Origin: DATBFG01 sp036558645
Lineage (GTDB): Bacteria; Acidobacteriota; Terriglobia; Terriglobales; Acidobacteriaceae
Length of the DNA stretch: 64,000 bases
Direction of reading: 5' to 3'
Assembly: GCA_036558645.1 (NCBI GenBank)
Contig: DATBFG010000028.1
Span: 1 to 64,000 of the forward strand
In this document: one piece after another, positions 1 to 8,660 of the stretch
Layout of the letters: each line of letters starts with the position of its first letter
Position numbering within the stretch: the stretch's first letter is position 1
Notes under the pieces: generated by a model
Database searches by the model: none
What the model was told of the DNA's origin: nothing
The model's input: the letters and a program-made list of their open reading frames with translations, nothing else
Position numbers and translations under genes: made by a program

Positions 1-912
1 CCTGTGCCTGCGGCGCCGCACGTCCGGCGTCTCGCTCGCGAACTGGGCGTCGACATCCACGACGTAAAGGGCACCGGCCCGGGTGGCCGGATTAGCGAAG
101 ATGATGTCAAGGCGTTCTCCAAGTCACTGCTCGCAACTGCAGCCGCGGCTATTCAGGCTCCGGGCGGTCGGTCCTTCGGCACACCTGAACTGCCGGATTT
201 CTCCAAGTGGGGAACGATTCAGCGCGTCTCGATTCGCGGTGTGCGTCGAAAAACTGCCGAGCACCTTTGGGAGGCATGGACGACGGTTCCTCATGTCACT
301 CAGCAGGACAAAGCAGATATCACCGAGCTTGAGCAGTTACGCGCGCGCTTCGCGCCCAAAGCTGAAGAGGCTGGCGGGAAGATGACCGTCACCGCTATCG
401 CGCTGAAGGTCTGCGCTTCTGCGCTGAAAGTGTTTCCCCAGTTCAATGCCAGTATCGACATGGCAAACGATGAGATTGTGTACAAGCAGTACATCAACAT
501 CGGCGTTGCCGTCGATACAGACCGAGGCCTGCTTGTTCCGGTTATTCGTGATGTCGACAAAAAGAACATCGTAGAGCTTGCGGCGGAACTCACGCAGCTT
601 TCCAAGAAAGCCCGCGATAAGAAACTAACGCCCGCCGAAATGGAGGGCGGCACATTCACAATCACGAATCTGGGTGGAATCGGGGGAACAGGTTTTTCGC
701 CGATCGTGAATCATCCCGAGGTCGCAATTCTCGGTTTGTCGCGGTCGAGCATGGAGCCGGTTTGGATCAATGGAAAGTTCGAACCACGACTGGTGTTGCC
801 ATTGTCGCTTTCTTACGATCATCGGCTGATCGACGGCGCGGACGCAGCGCGATTCCTGCGCTGGATTGCGGAAGCATTTGAGCAGCCATTCTTGTTGTCG
901 GTACAGGGATGA
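1..912 (+). CDS. 2-oxoacid dehydrogenase E2 (dihydrolipoyl acyltransferase), 5' truncated by window edge
   Basis: The reading frame is open from base 1, so the gene starts before the window; 303 residues are visible. They begin in the peripheral E3/E1-binding domain (pattern ARELGVDIHDVKGTGPGGRI, about residues 12-38). An alanine-rich linker and the catalytic acyltransferase domain follow. The domain ends with the active-site signature SYDHRLIDGADAARF near residues 268-282, with the catalytic His and Asp present. The N-terminal lipoyl domain(s) must lie upstream. The enzyme moves the acyl group from lipoamide to CoA in the pyruvate or a related dehydrogenase complex. The E3 gene follows 97 bp downstream on the same strand. 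The substrate cannot be fixed because E1 is not visible; pyruvate is most likely. Confidence 0.93.
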   Translation, partial: PVPAAPHVRRLARELGVDIHDVKGTGPGGRISEDDVKAFSKSLLATAAAAIQAPGGRSFGTPELPDFSKWGTIQRVSIRGVRRKTAEHLWEAWTTVPHVTQQDKADITELEQLRARFAPKAEEAGGKMTVTAIALKVCASALKVFPQFNASIDMANDEIVYKQYINIGVAVDTDRGLLVPVIRDVDKKNIVELAAELTQLSKKARDKKLTPAEMEGGTFTITNLGGIGGTGFSPIVNHPEVAILGLSRSSMEPVWINGKFEPRLVLPLSLSYDHRLIDGADAARFLRWIAEAFEQPFLLSVQG

Positions 913-1009
913 GAAGTTTGAATGGCAAAGGTTAGAAGAGTCCACAGAGTTCTGATCGGAATCCAGCGTTCTTGATTTGTAACCTTGTCTCTGCAGTTAA
1001 GAAATCCGG

Positions 1010-2449
1010 ATGACAGAAATATCGAATCTTCACATCGCGGTTGTGGGCGGCGGACCGGGTGGCTACGCCGCAGCTTTTCTCGCTGCTGATCTCGGAATGA
1101 AAGTCACGCTGATTGACCAGGAACCAAATCCTGGTGGCGTGTGCTTGTATCGCGGATGCATTCCCTCAAAAGCCCTGCTACATGTCGCCAAGCTGATTGA
1201 TGAATCCCGTCATGCAAAGAACTGGGGTGTTGAATTCAACGACCCTAAGATTGATGTCGCTCGCCTGCGTGGTTGGAAGGAAGGCGTTGTCAAGAAGCTG
1301 ACCGGCGGCCTGGGACAATTGGCGAAACAGCGCGCCGTGCAGTACATCCAGGGACGCGCCGCATTCGAAAATTCAACGACTTTGCGAGTTGTTAAGACAA
1401 CCGGTGGCGATGAAGTACTCTCCTTCGACCGCATCGTCCTTGCTACCGGCTCTCGTCCTGCGATCATTCCAACGCTGAAGCTGGACAGTGCACGCGTGTT
1501 GGATTCAACCGGCGCGCTGGATTTATCTGATGTTCCAGGGAAACTCCTCGTGATTGGTGGCGGGTACATCGGGCTCGAACTCGGCACGGTGTACGCGGCT
1601 TTAGGGACGAAAGTCTCGGTGGTCGAAATGTTGCCCGGCTTACTTCCCGGAGCAGACCGCGATTTGGTTCTGCCTCTGCATAAGAGGCTGGAGAAGGCGT
1701 TCAGTGCGATCATGCTGAATACAACTGTCGCGGGGATAAAGGAAGACGCAGAGGGAATACGTGTAACCTTCGCCGCCGCACCCGGACAGTCCCAGGTTCC
1801 ATGGCCGAGTGAGCAAGTATTCGATAAGGTTTTGGTTTCTGTCGGACGCAAACCTAACTCTGAAATTCAGGGCATTGAGAATACAAAAGTGAAGGTCGGG
1901 CACCGCGGCTTCATCGAGGTAAACAAGCAACTACAAACCGACGATCCCGCAATTTACGCAATCGGGGATGTGGTCGGAGAGCCCATGCTGGCCCACAAAG
2001 CCTCGCACGAAGGCCGAGTCGCAGTTGAGGCAATCGCCGGACACAAAGTTGCCTTTGAACCAAACGCAATCCCAGCAGTTGTCTTCACCGATCCCGAAAT
2101 CGCGTGGTGTGGCGTCACGGAAACTCAGGCACAGAAAGATGGCCGCGAGATCAAGGTCGCGAAATTTCCGTGGGGCGCTTCCGGCCGAGCTATGACCCTT
2201 GATCGGACCGAAGGCATGACGAAACTTCTCATCGATCCACAAAATGAACGTGTCTTGGGTGTGGGAATCGTTGGCTCTGGCGCAGGCGAACTGATCGCCG
2301 AGGGAGTCCTGGCCGTTGAAATGGGCGCCCTTGCCAGCGACCTAGCACTGAGCATTCATCCACATCCGACATTGTCAGAGACTGTAATGGAGTCGGCGGA
2401 GGTTTTCTTCGGTACCTCCACGCATGTATATCGCCCGAAGCGGGGATAG
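1010..2449 (+). CDS. lpdA: dihydrolipoyl dehydrogenase (E3)
   Basis: This is a 479-residue flavoprotein disulfide reductase of usual E3 length. The N-terminal FAD Rossmann motif is GGGPGGYAAA. The redox-active disulfide motif GGVCLYRGCIPSK has the two Cys four residues apart. A central NAD-binding glycine motif (GGGYIGLELG) and the FAD segment YAIGDV follow, and the C-terminal dimer/catalytic motif HPHPTLSE supplies the active-site base. It reoxidises dihydrolipoamide on the E2 subunit and passes electrons to NAD+. Its position after the E2 gene fits a pyruvate dehydrogenase operon. The ATG at 1010 opens directly at the FAD domain; the upstream purine run AAGAAA is only a weak ribosome-binding site. 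Confidence 0.96.
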   Translation: MTEISNLHIAVVGGGPGGYAAAFLAADLGMKVTLIDQEPNPGGVCLYRGCIPSKALLHVAKLIDESRHAKNWGVEFNDPKIDVARLRGWKEGVVKKLTGGLGQLAKQRAVQYIQGRAAFENSTTLRVVKTTGGDEVLSFDRIVLATGSRPAIIPTLKLDSARVLDSTGALDLSDVPGKLLVIGGGYIGLELGTVYAALGTKVSVVEMLPGLLPGADRDLVLPLHKRLEKAFSAIMLNTTVAGIKEDAEGIRVTFAAAPGQSQVPWPSEQVFDKVLVSVGRKPNSEIQGIENTKVKVGHRGFIEVNKQLQTDDPAIYAIGDVVGEPMLAHKASHEGRVAVEAIAGHKVAFEPNAIPAVVFTDPEIAWCGVTETQAQKDGREIKVAKFPWGASGRAMTLDRTEGMTKLLIDPQNERVLGVGIVGSGAGELIAEGVLAVEMGALASDLALSIHPHPTLSETVMESAEVFFGTSTHVYRPKRG

Positions 2450-2483
2450 CCAGCCGTCACCGCTTCTGTTTTACCTCAGAGGG

Positions 2484-2489
2484 TATACT
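2484..2489 (+). promoter_or_regulatory. candidate sigma-70 -10 box (TATACT) for the metallopeptidase gene
   Basis: TATACT lies 33 bp before the GTG start at 2523 and would give a leader of about 27 nt that contains the GGAGG ribosome-binding site at 2511-2515. No convincing -35 box is seen. Confidence 0.4.
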
Positions 2490-2522
2490 GGGCCGCTCTT
2501 AAATTGATATGGAGGAATCCGC

Positions 2523-4616
2523 GTGCGCCAGACCTTCGCAACATTGGTATTTCTCATCCTAATAACGATATCTCTCATCGCGCAGGAGCCTGCAATGTCC
2601 AGTTCGAGTGCCGCATCCATTCAGCCCGCATGGCTGAAGGATTCAAACACCAAGTTGGAAAAAGAACTCGTCTCCAAGTACGGCGAAGCCCAGCGTGCGC
2701 GTGCCCAAAAAGGGCTGCACCAGGTAAGTGAGTTCTGGCGTACCGACGATGGAGACGCCAAGGCCTACGAAGATTTCGTTGCGACTAATTTCGCTGGTGA
2801 TCAGCCGGCACTCGACACTATGTTCAATCGTTTCGAGCATCTGCTGGAACAACTAGACGGACACATGCATGAAATCGGCCGCGAGTTTCGCCAACAGACT
2901 GACCTTGATCTGGGCCCAGTGCTTCCCTTCGACGAAGTATTTGGCGGATACGACCCGTCTGCACACATAACCGATGACTTCTTCCAAAATAAGCTTGCCT
3001 TTACGGTACTGCTGAATTTCCCACTCTCCACGCTCGATCAACGTCTCAAAGATGGAGCGAACTGGAACCGCCGGCAATGGGCCGAAACGCGCCTTGCAGA
3101 GCGATTCTCCAAGCGTATTCCTGCCGAGGTGAACCTGGCGATTGCGAAGGCTGCCGGAGAGTCGGACCAGTACATCGCCCAATACAACATTTGGATGTAT
3201 CACTTGCTCGATCAGAGCGGGCAACGACTCTTCCCTCCCAAGATGCGACTTCTAAGCCACTGGAATTTGCGTGATGAGATCAAGGCCGACTACGCCGACA
3301 AGCAGAGCGGAATGGCCAAGCAGCGGATGATCCAGCAAGTAATGGAGCGCATTGTCACGCAAAGCATTCCAAAGGCTGTGATTAACAATCCTGCAGTGGA
3401 TTGGAATCCTTACAACAACGAAGTAAAACCCGCCGCCGCTAAGGATTCGGATACTGCCACCGCTACCAATGTAACCAACACACGCGAGCCCGATACTCGT
3501 TACGAGATGTTGTTGAAGGATTACCTCGCGGTGCGAAAGGCTGATCCGTATTCCCCGACTGCACCTTCTCTCATCGCTCGCAGATTTGATGAAGATCGCG
3601 AGATTCCTGAAGAGCGCGTCAAGGCGATGCTGGAGCAGGTATTGACTTCTCCCGTCGTGCCGCAAGTTGCAAAACTGATGGAGAAGCGCCTTGGCCGTCC
3701 CCTGGAACCCTTCGATGTCTGGTACAACGGCTTCCGCCCTGGCAGCAACTATACCGAAGCTGAACTCGATGCGATCGTAGCTAAGAAATATCCGACGCCC
3801 GAGGCATATCAGAAAGACATTCCAAATCTGCTGGTAAAGCTGGGCTTTTCACCGGAACGCGCGAAATATGTCGCCAACCACATCGTAGTTGATCCTGCCC
3901 GCGGATCAGGCCATGCCATGGGTGCTGAGATGCGCGCCGAAAAGGCGCACTTGCGAACTCGCGTCGAGAAAACCGGCATGAACTACAAAGGTTTCAATAT
4001 TGCCGTCCACGAGATGGGACACAATGTTGAACAAACGTTTTCGTTGAATGATGTGGACCATACCCTGCTGAAAGGCGTGCCCAACACGGCATTCACGGAG
4101 GCCTTGGCATTCGTGTTCCAGGGACATGATCTCGAACTTCTCGGATTGCCGGCGCCAGATCAAAAGAGCCTTGCTGAGAAGACACTAAATGATTTCTGGG
4201 GAACCTATGAGATCGCAGGCGTCGGTCTCGTTGACACAGCGGTATGGCACTGGATGTATGACCACCCGCAGGCCACACCGAAGCAACTAAATGACGCGAC
4301 GGTGCAGATCGCAAAAGATGTCTGGAATCGCTACTACGCGCCTGTGTTCAACAAGAAGGATGTCGTTTTGCTGGGCATTTATTCGCACGTGATTGACTCG
4401 TTCCTCTATCTGCCGGACTATTCGATTGGGCATCTTATCGCTCACCAGATTGAAGAGCAGATGAAAAAAACTGGAAACATAGGCTCCGAATTCGAGCGCA
4501 TGGCAAAGATGGGAGACGTAACTCCAGACCTATGGATGATCAATGCGACAGGTCATCCGGTTGGTCCCGATGCGCTTCTGCAAGCGACACAGGGGGCCTT
4601 GACCGTGGTCCAATGA
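2523..4616 (+). CDS. secreted gluzincin-type zinc metallopeptidase, family uncertain
   Basis: The protein has 697 residues. The N-terminus has a basic residue and then a hydrophobic stretch (residues 3-20) ending near AQE, a likely Sec signal peptide, so it probably acts in the periplasm or outside. The key motif is HEMGH at about residues 496-500. Glu in FTEALAF, 26 residues later, is suited to be the third zinc ligand, the HExxH...E arrangement of gluzincins such as the M3/M1 clans. The long helical N-terminal half has no recognised motif. The GTG start at 2523 follows a good GGAGG ribosome-binding site. Both neighbours are unrelated. A metallopeptidase function is supported by the motif; substrate and exact family are unknown. 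Confidence 0.75.
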   Translation: MRQTFATLVFLILITISLIAQEPAMSSSSAASIQPAWLKDSNTKLEKELVSKYGEAQRARAQKGLHQVSEFWRTDDGDAKAYEDFVATNFAGDQPALDTMFNRFEHLLEQLDGHMHEIGREFRQQTDLDLGPVLPFDEVFGGYDPSAHITDDFFQNKLAFTVLLNFPLSTLDQRLKDGANWNRRQWAETRLAERFSKRIPAEVNLAIAKAAGESDQYIAQYNIWMYHLLDQSGQRLFPPKMRLLSHWNLRDEIKADYADKQSGMAKQRMIQQVMERIVTQSIPKAVINNPAVDWNPYNNEVKPAAAKDSDTATATNVTNTREPDTRYEMLLKDYLAVRKADPYSPTAPSLIARRFDEDREIPEERVKAMLEQVLTSPVVPQVAKLMEKRLGRPLEPFDVWYNGFRPGSNYTEAELDAIVAKKYPTPEAYQKDIPNLLVKLGFSPERAKYVANHIVVDPARGSGHAMGAEMRAEKAHLRTRVEKTGMNYKGFNIAVHEMGHNVEQTFSLNDVDHTLLKGVPNTAFTEALAFVFQGHDLELLGLPAPDQKSLAEKTLNDFWGTYEIAGVGLVDTAVWHWMYDHPQATPKQLNDATVQIAKDVWNRYYAPVFNKKDVVLLGIYSHVIDSFLYLPDYSIGHLIAHQIEEQMKKTGNIGSEFERMAKMGDVTPDLWMINATGHPVGPDALLQATQGALTVVQ

Positions 4617-4708
4617 GAGTCGGCCGCAACTTCAAACCAAGGTCGGCACTGAGTAAGGAACTGCAAGAAAACACTGATTTTATGCGGTTTTCTTATTACC
4701 TACGTAAC

Positions 4709-4737
4709 TTGATGGGCCTCACCGCCGTACCTACGAT
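4709..4737 (+). promoter_or_regulatory. candidate sigma-70 promoter giving a near-leaderless mRNA
   Basis: TTGATG (4709-4714) and TACGAT (4732-4737) are separated by 17 bp. Transcription would start at about 4744, one or two bases before the ATG at 4746. No Shine-Dalgarno sequence precedes that ATG. Confidence 0.5.
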
Positions 4738-4745
4738 AGCTTGGT

Positions 4746-6461
4746 ATGAGTTACCAAGCGCTTCTTTTCTGCCCCGATGAAAAGACGGCTCGCGTAGTCA
4801 CGCAAGTCCTCACCGAACTTGATTTCATGGTCGAGCCCTGCAACGAGACCTTCGCAGCGGTCAAGAAGCTCATGGCGCAGCACTTTGATGCTGTCGTGGT
4901 CGATTGCGATAACGAGCAGAACGCAACCTTATTGTTCAAGAGCGCTCGAAACTCAGCTCCGAATCAGAATTCGTTATCGGTTGCGGTAGTGGAGGGGCAA
5001 AGCGGAGTCGCAAAGGCTTTCCGCATCGGGGCTAACCTGGTGCTTACGAAGCCGATCAATGTAGAACAATCAAAAGGTACCTTGCGTGTGGCCCGAGGTC
5101 TGTTGCGAAAAGCTGACGCGACAAAACCTGCGAGCCCATTCGCTTTTCCGATGCCGCCCGTTAGCGCTACTGTTGAGCACCCCCCGGCAAGTTCACCTCT
5201 TACGGCGAGACCAATTTCGCCCTTGCCAGTGAGGCAAGCCACACCCCCTCCGCAGGCTGCCGATTCAGCATTTGAGGTGGAACGAGAGGAAGAGCCAAAG
5301 CCAGAAGCTACTGAAGCTGCACTCCTCGAGTCTATGCCTGATCCAATGGGGGCAGCGAAGACTCAACTTTCGCCAACTTTCGGCTCGAAAGAATTACCTT
5401 GGCAACCTGTTGCCGCAACGCCAAGCGTGGAGTCGGCCGTAGCACCGATTAAACACGATAGGCTACCGGAGCCCCTGAGCTTTGGTGGCACAAAGATCGA
5501 CTCGGCCGGTCCGGCGTTCGGCTTGGGTGCGGCCGCAGCGCCTGCACCCGCCAAAGAACCATCGTTCGCGACTAGCACGCCAGCGCCTCAACCTTTATTT
5601 GGGGCCTCCTCGGAGGAAGATGCGAAGTCGTCTAGCGGAAACGGCAAGAACGTTGTATTTGCAGCCGTCGCAGCCCTGATTCTTGCCGCGGCTGGATATT
5701 ACGGCTGGCCACATCTGCGAAAGGCGAGTTCGACCTCGGCGTCTAACGGTGTTGCGATTGAACAACCCACTGCCGCCCCCCAAGCTGCGCAAACTATGGC
5801 GCAAACGGAAGCCGCTGGTGCTCCAGTAGAATCTTCCAACGCCACAACCGTGCCCGCGACTCACGAACAGGTCATTGCGCCGGACACAACCCATGCAGTG
5901 CAGGGCAGCCAAGCGTCGCCTGTGTCAAGCAAGCCGTCACCAGTGACCAAGATTTCGGCTGAGGACTCCGTTTCAGAACCGAAATCAGAGACGCCAGCGC
6001 TGACACCGGCGCCGATCGTCGTCAAGAACGAACAACACGCACCGGCTAAGCCTCCTGTGGCGGACACGACACAACCCGCCGCCCCAGCATTGGGGATCGC
6101 TTCTACCCCCAATGACAAGGCGATCGCTGGTCTGTTGACTTCGACACCCGCGCGTGTTCCAAAACCTGCAACAGAAACTCTGAAGGTATCGCAAGGTGTG
6201 TCACAAGGCTTGTTGGTACGAAGAGTACAACCGACCTACCCACCACAGGCCCTTCAGATGCGGGTCCAGGGAGCTGTGATTCTAGATGCTACTATCGGGA
6301 AAGATGGCAGCATCGTCAACGTGAAGCAGGTCAGCGGCGAGCCAGTTCTCGTCAGAGCAGCGGTTGATGCCGTCAAACAGTGGAAATACAAGCCCTATTA
6401 TCTCAACGGTGAGCCAGTCGAAATCACCACGCAGATAACAGTCAACTTTCGACTTCCCTAA
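4746..6461 (+). CDS. receiver-like / TonB C-terminal fusion protein
   Basis: The protein has 571 residues. Residues 1-115 resemble a response-regulator receiver fold (ALLFCPDEKTARVVTQVLTE; VVVDCDNE in place of the phospho-Asp strand; LTKPI near the end). A long Pro/Ala/Thr-rich region follows, with one transmembrane helix near residues 300-318 (VVFAAVAALILAAAGYYGW). A second Pro/Ala-rich spacer, as in TonB proteins that span the periplasm, leads to a TonB C-terminal domain in the last 90 residues (RRVQPTYPPQALQMRVQGAV ... VDAVKQWKYKP). Topology would put the receiver-like part in the cytoplasm and the TonB domain in the periplasm. No ExbBD genes are adjacent. An output linking a cytoplasmic signal to outer-membrane energisation is inference. 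Confidence 0.8.
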   Translation: MSYQALLFCPDEKTARVVTQVLTELDFMVEPCNETFAAVKKLMAQHFDAVVVDCDNEQNATLLFKSARNSAPNQNSLSVAVVEGQSGVAKAFRIGANLVLTKPINVEQSKGTLRVARGLLRKADATKPASPFAFPMPPVSATVEHPPASSPLTARPISPLPVRQATPPPQAADSAFEVEREEEPKPEATEAALLESMPDPMGAAKTQLSPTFGSKELPWQPVAATPSVESAVAPIKHDRLPEPLSFGGTKIDSAGPAFGLGAAAAPAPAKEPSFATSTPAPQPLFGASSEEDAKSSSGNGKNVVFAAVAALILAAAGYYGWPHLRKASSTSASNGVAIEQPTAAPQAAQTMAQTEAAGAPVESSNATTVPATHEQVIAPDTTHAVQGSQASPVSSKPSPVTKISAEDSVSEPKSETPALTPAPIVVKNEQHAPAKPPVADTTQPAAPALGIASTPNDKAIAGLLTSTPARVPKPATETLKVSQGVSQGLLVRRVQPTYPPQALQMRVQGAVILDATIGKDGSIVNVKQVSGEPVLVRAAVDAVKQWKYKPYYLNGEPVEITTQITVNFRLP

Positions 6462-6601
6462 TATTCGGGCGGTTGCGGCGCTCATTGGACATGCGCCTGA
6501 TTCTCTTGGATTGTTCTTCCTCGCAGTAATCGTTTAATCTTCACGCAATTGATCTCAATATTGGAAAATTTTCACCCCAAGAGCACCTTTTCGACCCGCG
6601 T

Positions 6602-6607
6602 TATAAT
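6602..6607 (+). promoter_or_regulatory. candidate -10 box (TATAAT) upstream of uvrB
   Basis: A perfect TATAAT lies 55 bp before the uvrB ATG in an AT-richer 200-bp intergenic region. No good -35 box is seen at 16-18 bp, and no LexA-like operator was recognised here. Confidence 0.4.
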
Positions 6608-6661
6608 GAAGAGATACTCACGCCGTAAGATTCATTTCTGTGAGGCCCGCGACAGATTCCG

Positions 6662-8653
6662 ATGGACTTCAAAATTGTTAGCGACTACAAGCCCAAGGGA
6701 GATCAGGCTAAGGCCATTGAATCTCTGACCAGAGGTGTTCTTGATCGCGAACAGCACCAGGTGCTGCTTGGCGTTACCGGATCTGGCAAGACGTTCACCA
6801 TGGCCAAAGTGATCGAGGCGGTAAACCGTCCCACGATCGTGATGGCTCACAACAAGACGCTTGCAGCACAGCTTTATCACGAGTTCAAGAGCTTTTTCCC
6901 TCACAATGCAGTGGAATACTTCGTCTCTTATTACGACTACTATCAACCTGAAGCCTACGTTCCGGCAGCAGATCTTTATATCGAGAAAGAAGCAACCATC
7001 AATGATGAATTAGATAAGCTGCGGCTTTCAGCCACGCGCTCTCTATTTGAGAGGCGCGATTGCCTGATTGTTGCCTCGGTAAGCTGCATCTACGGTCTTG
7101 GGTCTCCAGAAGCTTATTACGGGATGCTGCTGTTCCTGGACAAAGGACAGAAGATTAAGCGCGAGGACATTACTCGGAAACTGGTAGACATTCTCTACGA
7201 GCGCACAGATGGAGATTTTCGACGGGGAACGTTTCGTGTTCGCGGCGACGTAATCGAGATCTTCCCAACGTATGACGACATGGCTTATCGCGTCGAACTT
7301 TGGGGCGACGAGGTAGAGTCGCTTTCACAGATCGATCCACTGTTTGGAACTGTTCGCCAGCGCTATATGCGCCTGCCGATTTATCCCAAGACTCACTATG
7401 TGATGAAGCCCGAGACAAGATCCAAAGCTGTGGATTCGATCAAAGCTGAATTGGCATGGTGGGAAGTCGAATTGGAAAAGCAGGGAAGACTAGTCGAAGC
7501 GCAGCGCGTACACCAGCGGACGATGTTCGATCTCGAGATGATCAAGTCGGTCGGATATTGCCACGGCATCGAAAATTATTCACGCCACTTCACCGGCCGC
7601 CTTCCCGGAGAACCGCCTCCTACCTTGCTCGATTACTTCTCGCGTGACTATCTGATGGTCATCGACGAATCGCACCAGACTGTGCCGCAATTGCACGGCA
7701 TGTATCACGGGGATCGCTCTCGGAAGGAGAATCTCGTCGAGTATGGCTTTCGCCTGCCGTCTGCTCTCGACAACCGCCCTCTTACGTTTGAAGAATTCGA
7801 ACATCGCATGAATCAGATGGTTTATGTGTCGGCGACGCCGGGGCCGTACGAGCTGACGAAATCTGCGGGGGTTGTCGTGGAACAGATCATTCGTCCCACT
7901 GGACTCGTCGATCCTCCGGTTGAGATAAGACCCGTCAAAGGCCAGATTGACGACCTCTTGCACGAAATTCGGGAAAGAGCTACTCGTGGAGAGCGTGTAC
8001 TGGTGACAACTCTGACCAAGCGAATGGCCGAGGATCTTGCTGAGTACTACAGCGAAGTTGGTGTCAAATGCCGATACATGCACTCAGAGATAGAGACGCT
8101 TGAACGCGTAAAAATACTGCGTGACCTCCGCAGAGGAGAATTCGACGTGCTGATCGGCATCAACTTGTTGCGCGAGGGCTTGGACCTGCCTGAGGTTTCT
8201 CTCGTAGCCGTCCTTGATGCAGACAAGGAAGGTTTCCTACGCTCCACGGGTTCACTTATCCAGACGATCGGACGATGCGCGCGCAATCTGAACGGTAGAG
8301 CCCTTCTTTACGCCGACAAAATGACCGACTCAATGAGCAAAGCACTGAATGAGACCGAGCGCAGGCGTGCCATCCAGCATGCATATAACGAAGAGAATGG
8401 AATTACGCCGGAATCGATTGTTCGGCCTCTGGACATGTCGCTGGCGAGTATCGTTGAAGCTGACTATGTGGATGTTACCGAGCAGAATATCGAGGGCGTG
8501 CCCGACTTCAAGTCGCAGGAGGAATTGGAAGCCTACATCGCAAAGCTTGAGAACGAAATGCGTGAGGCGGCGAAGCGGTTTGAATTCGAGAAAGCTGCCC
8601 AACTGCGCGATGCCATTAAGGAGATGCGAACCAAGGAATTTCTCTTCGCCTGA
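6662..8653 (+). CDS. uvrB: UvrABC excinuclease subunit B
   Basis: The protein has 663 residues, the usual UvrB length. Walker A is GVTGSGKTFT near residue 39. The beta-hairpin region YYDYYQPEAYVP follows, with Walker B/DEAD-like VIDESHQTVPQL around residue 335. Helicase motif V-VI (GINLLREGLDLPEVSLVA, QTIGRCARN) and a C-terminal UVR motif that binds UvrC (ENEMREAAKRFEFEKAAQLR) are also present. UvrB verifies DNA damage handed over by UvrA and loads UvrC in nucleotide excision repair. It stands alone; uvrA and uvrC are not in the window. The ATG at 6662 gives the canonical N-terminus and has no strong Shine-Dalgarno sequence. The next gene converges 7 bp after its stop. Confidence 0.98.
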   Translation: MDFKIVSDYKPKGDQAKAIESLTRGVLDREQHQVLLGVTGSGKTFTMAKVIEAVNRPTIVMAHNKTLAAQLYHEFKSFFPHNAVEYFVSYYDYYQPEAYVPAADLYIEKEATINDELDKLRLSATRSLFERRDCLIVASVSCIYGLGSPEAYYGMLLFLDKGQKIKREDITRKLVDILYERTDGDFRRGTFRVRGDVIEIFPTYDDMAYRVELWGDEVESLSQIDPLFGTVRQRYMRLPIYPKTHYVMKPETRSKAVDSIKAELAWWEVELEKQGRLVEAQRVHQRTMFDLEMIKSVGYCHGIENYSRHFTGRLPGEPPPTLLDYFSRDYLMVIDESHQTVPQLHGMYHGDRSRKENLVEYGFRLPSALDNRPLTFEEFEHRMNQMVYVSATPGPYELTKSAGVVVEQIIRPTGLVDPPVEIRPVKGQIDDLLHEIRERATRGERVLVTTLTKRMAEDLAEYYSEVGVKCRYMHSEIETLERVKILRDLRRGEFDVLIGINLLREGLDLPEVSLVAVLDADKEGFLRSTGSLIQTIGRCARNLNGRALLYADKMTDSMSKALNETERRRAIQHAYNEENGITPESIVRPLDMSLASIVEADYVDVTEQNIEGVPDFKSQEELEAYIAKLENEMREAAKRFEFEKAAQLRDAIKEMRTKEFLFA

Positions 8654-8660
8654 ATAAGGA

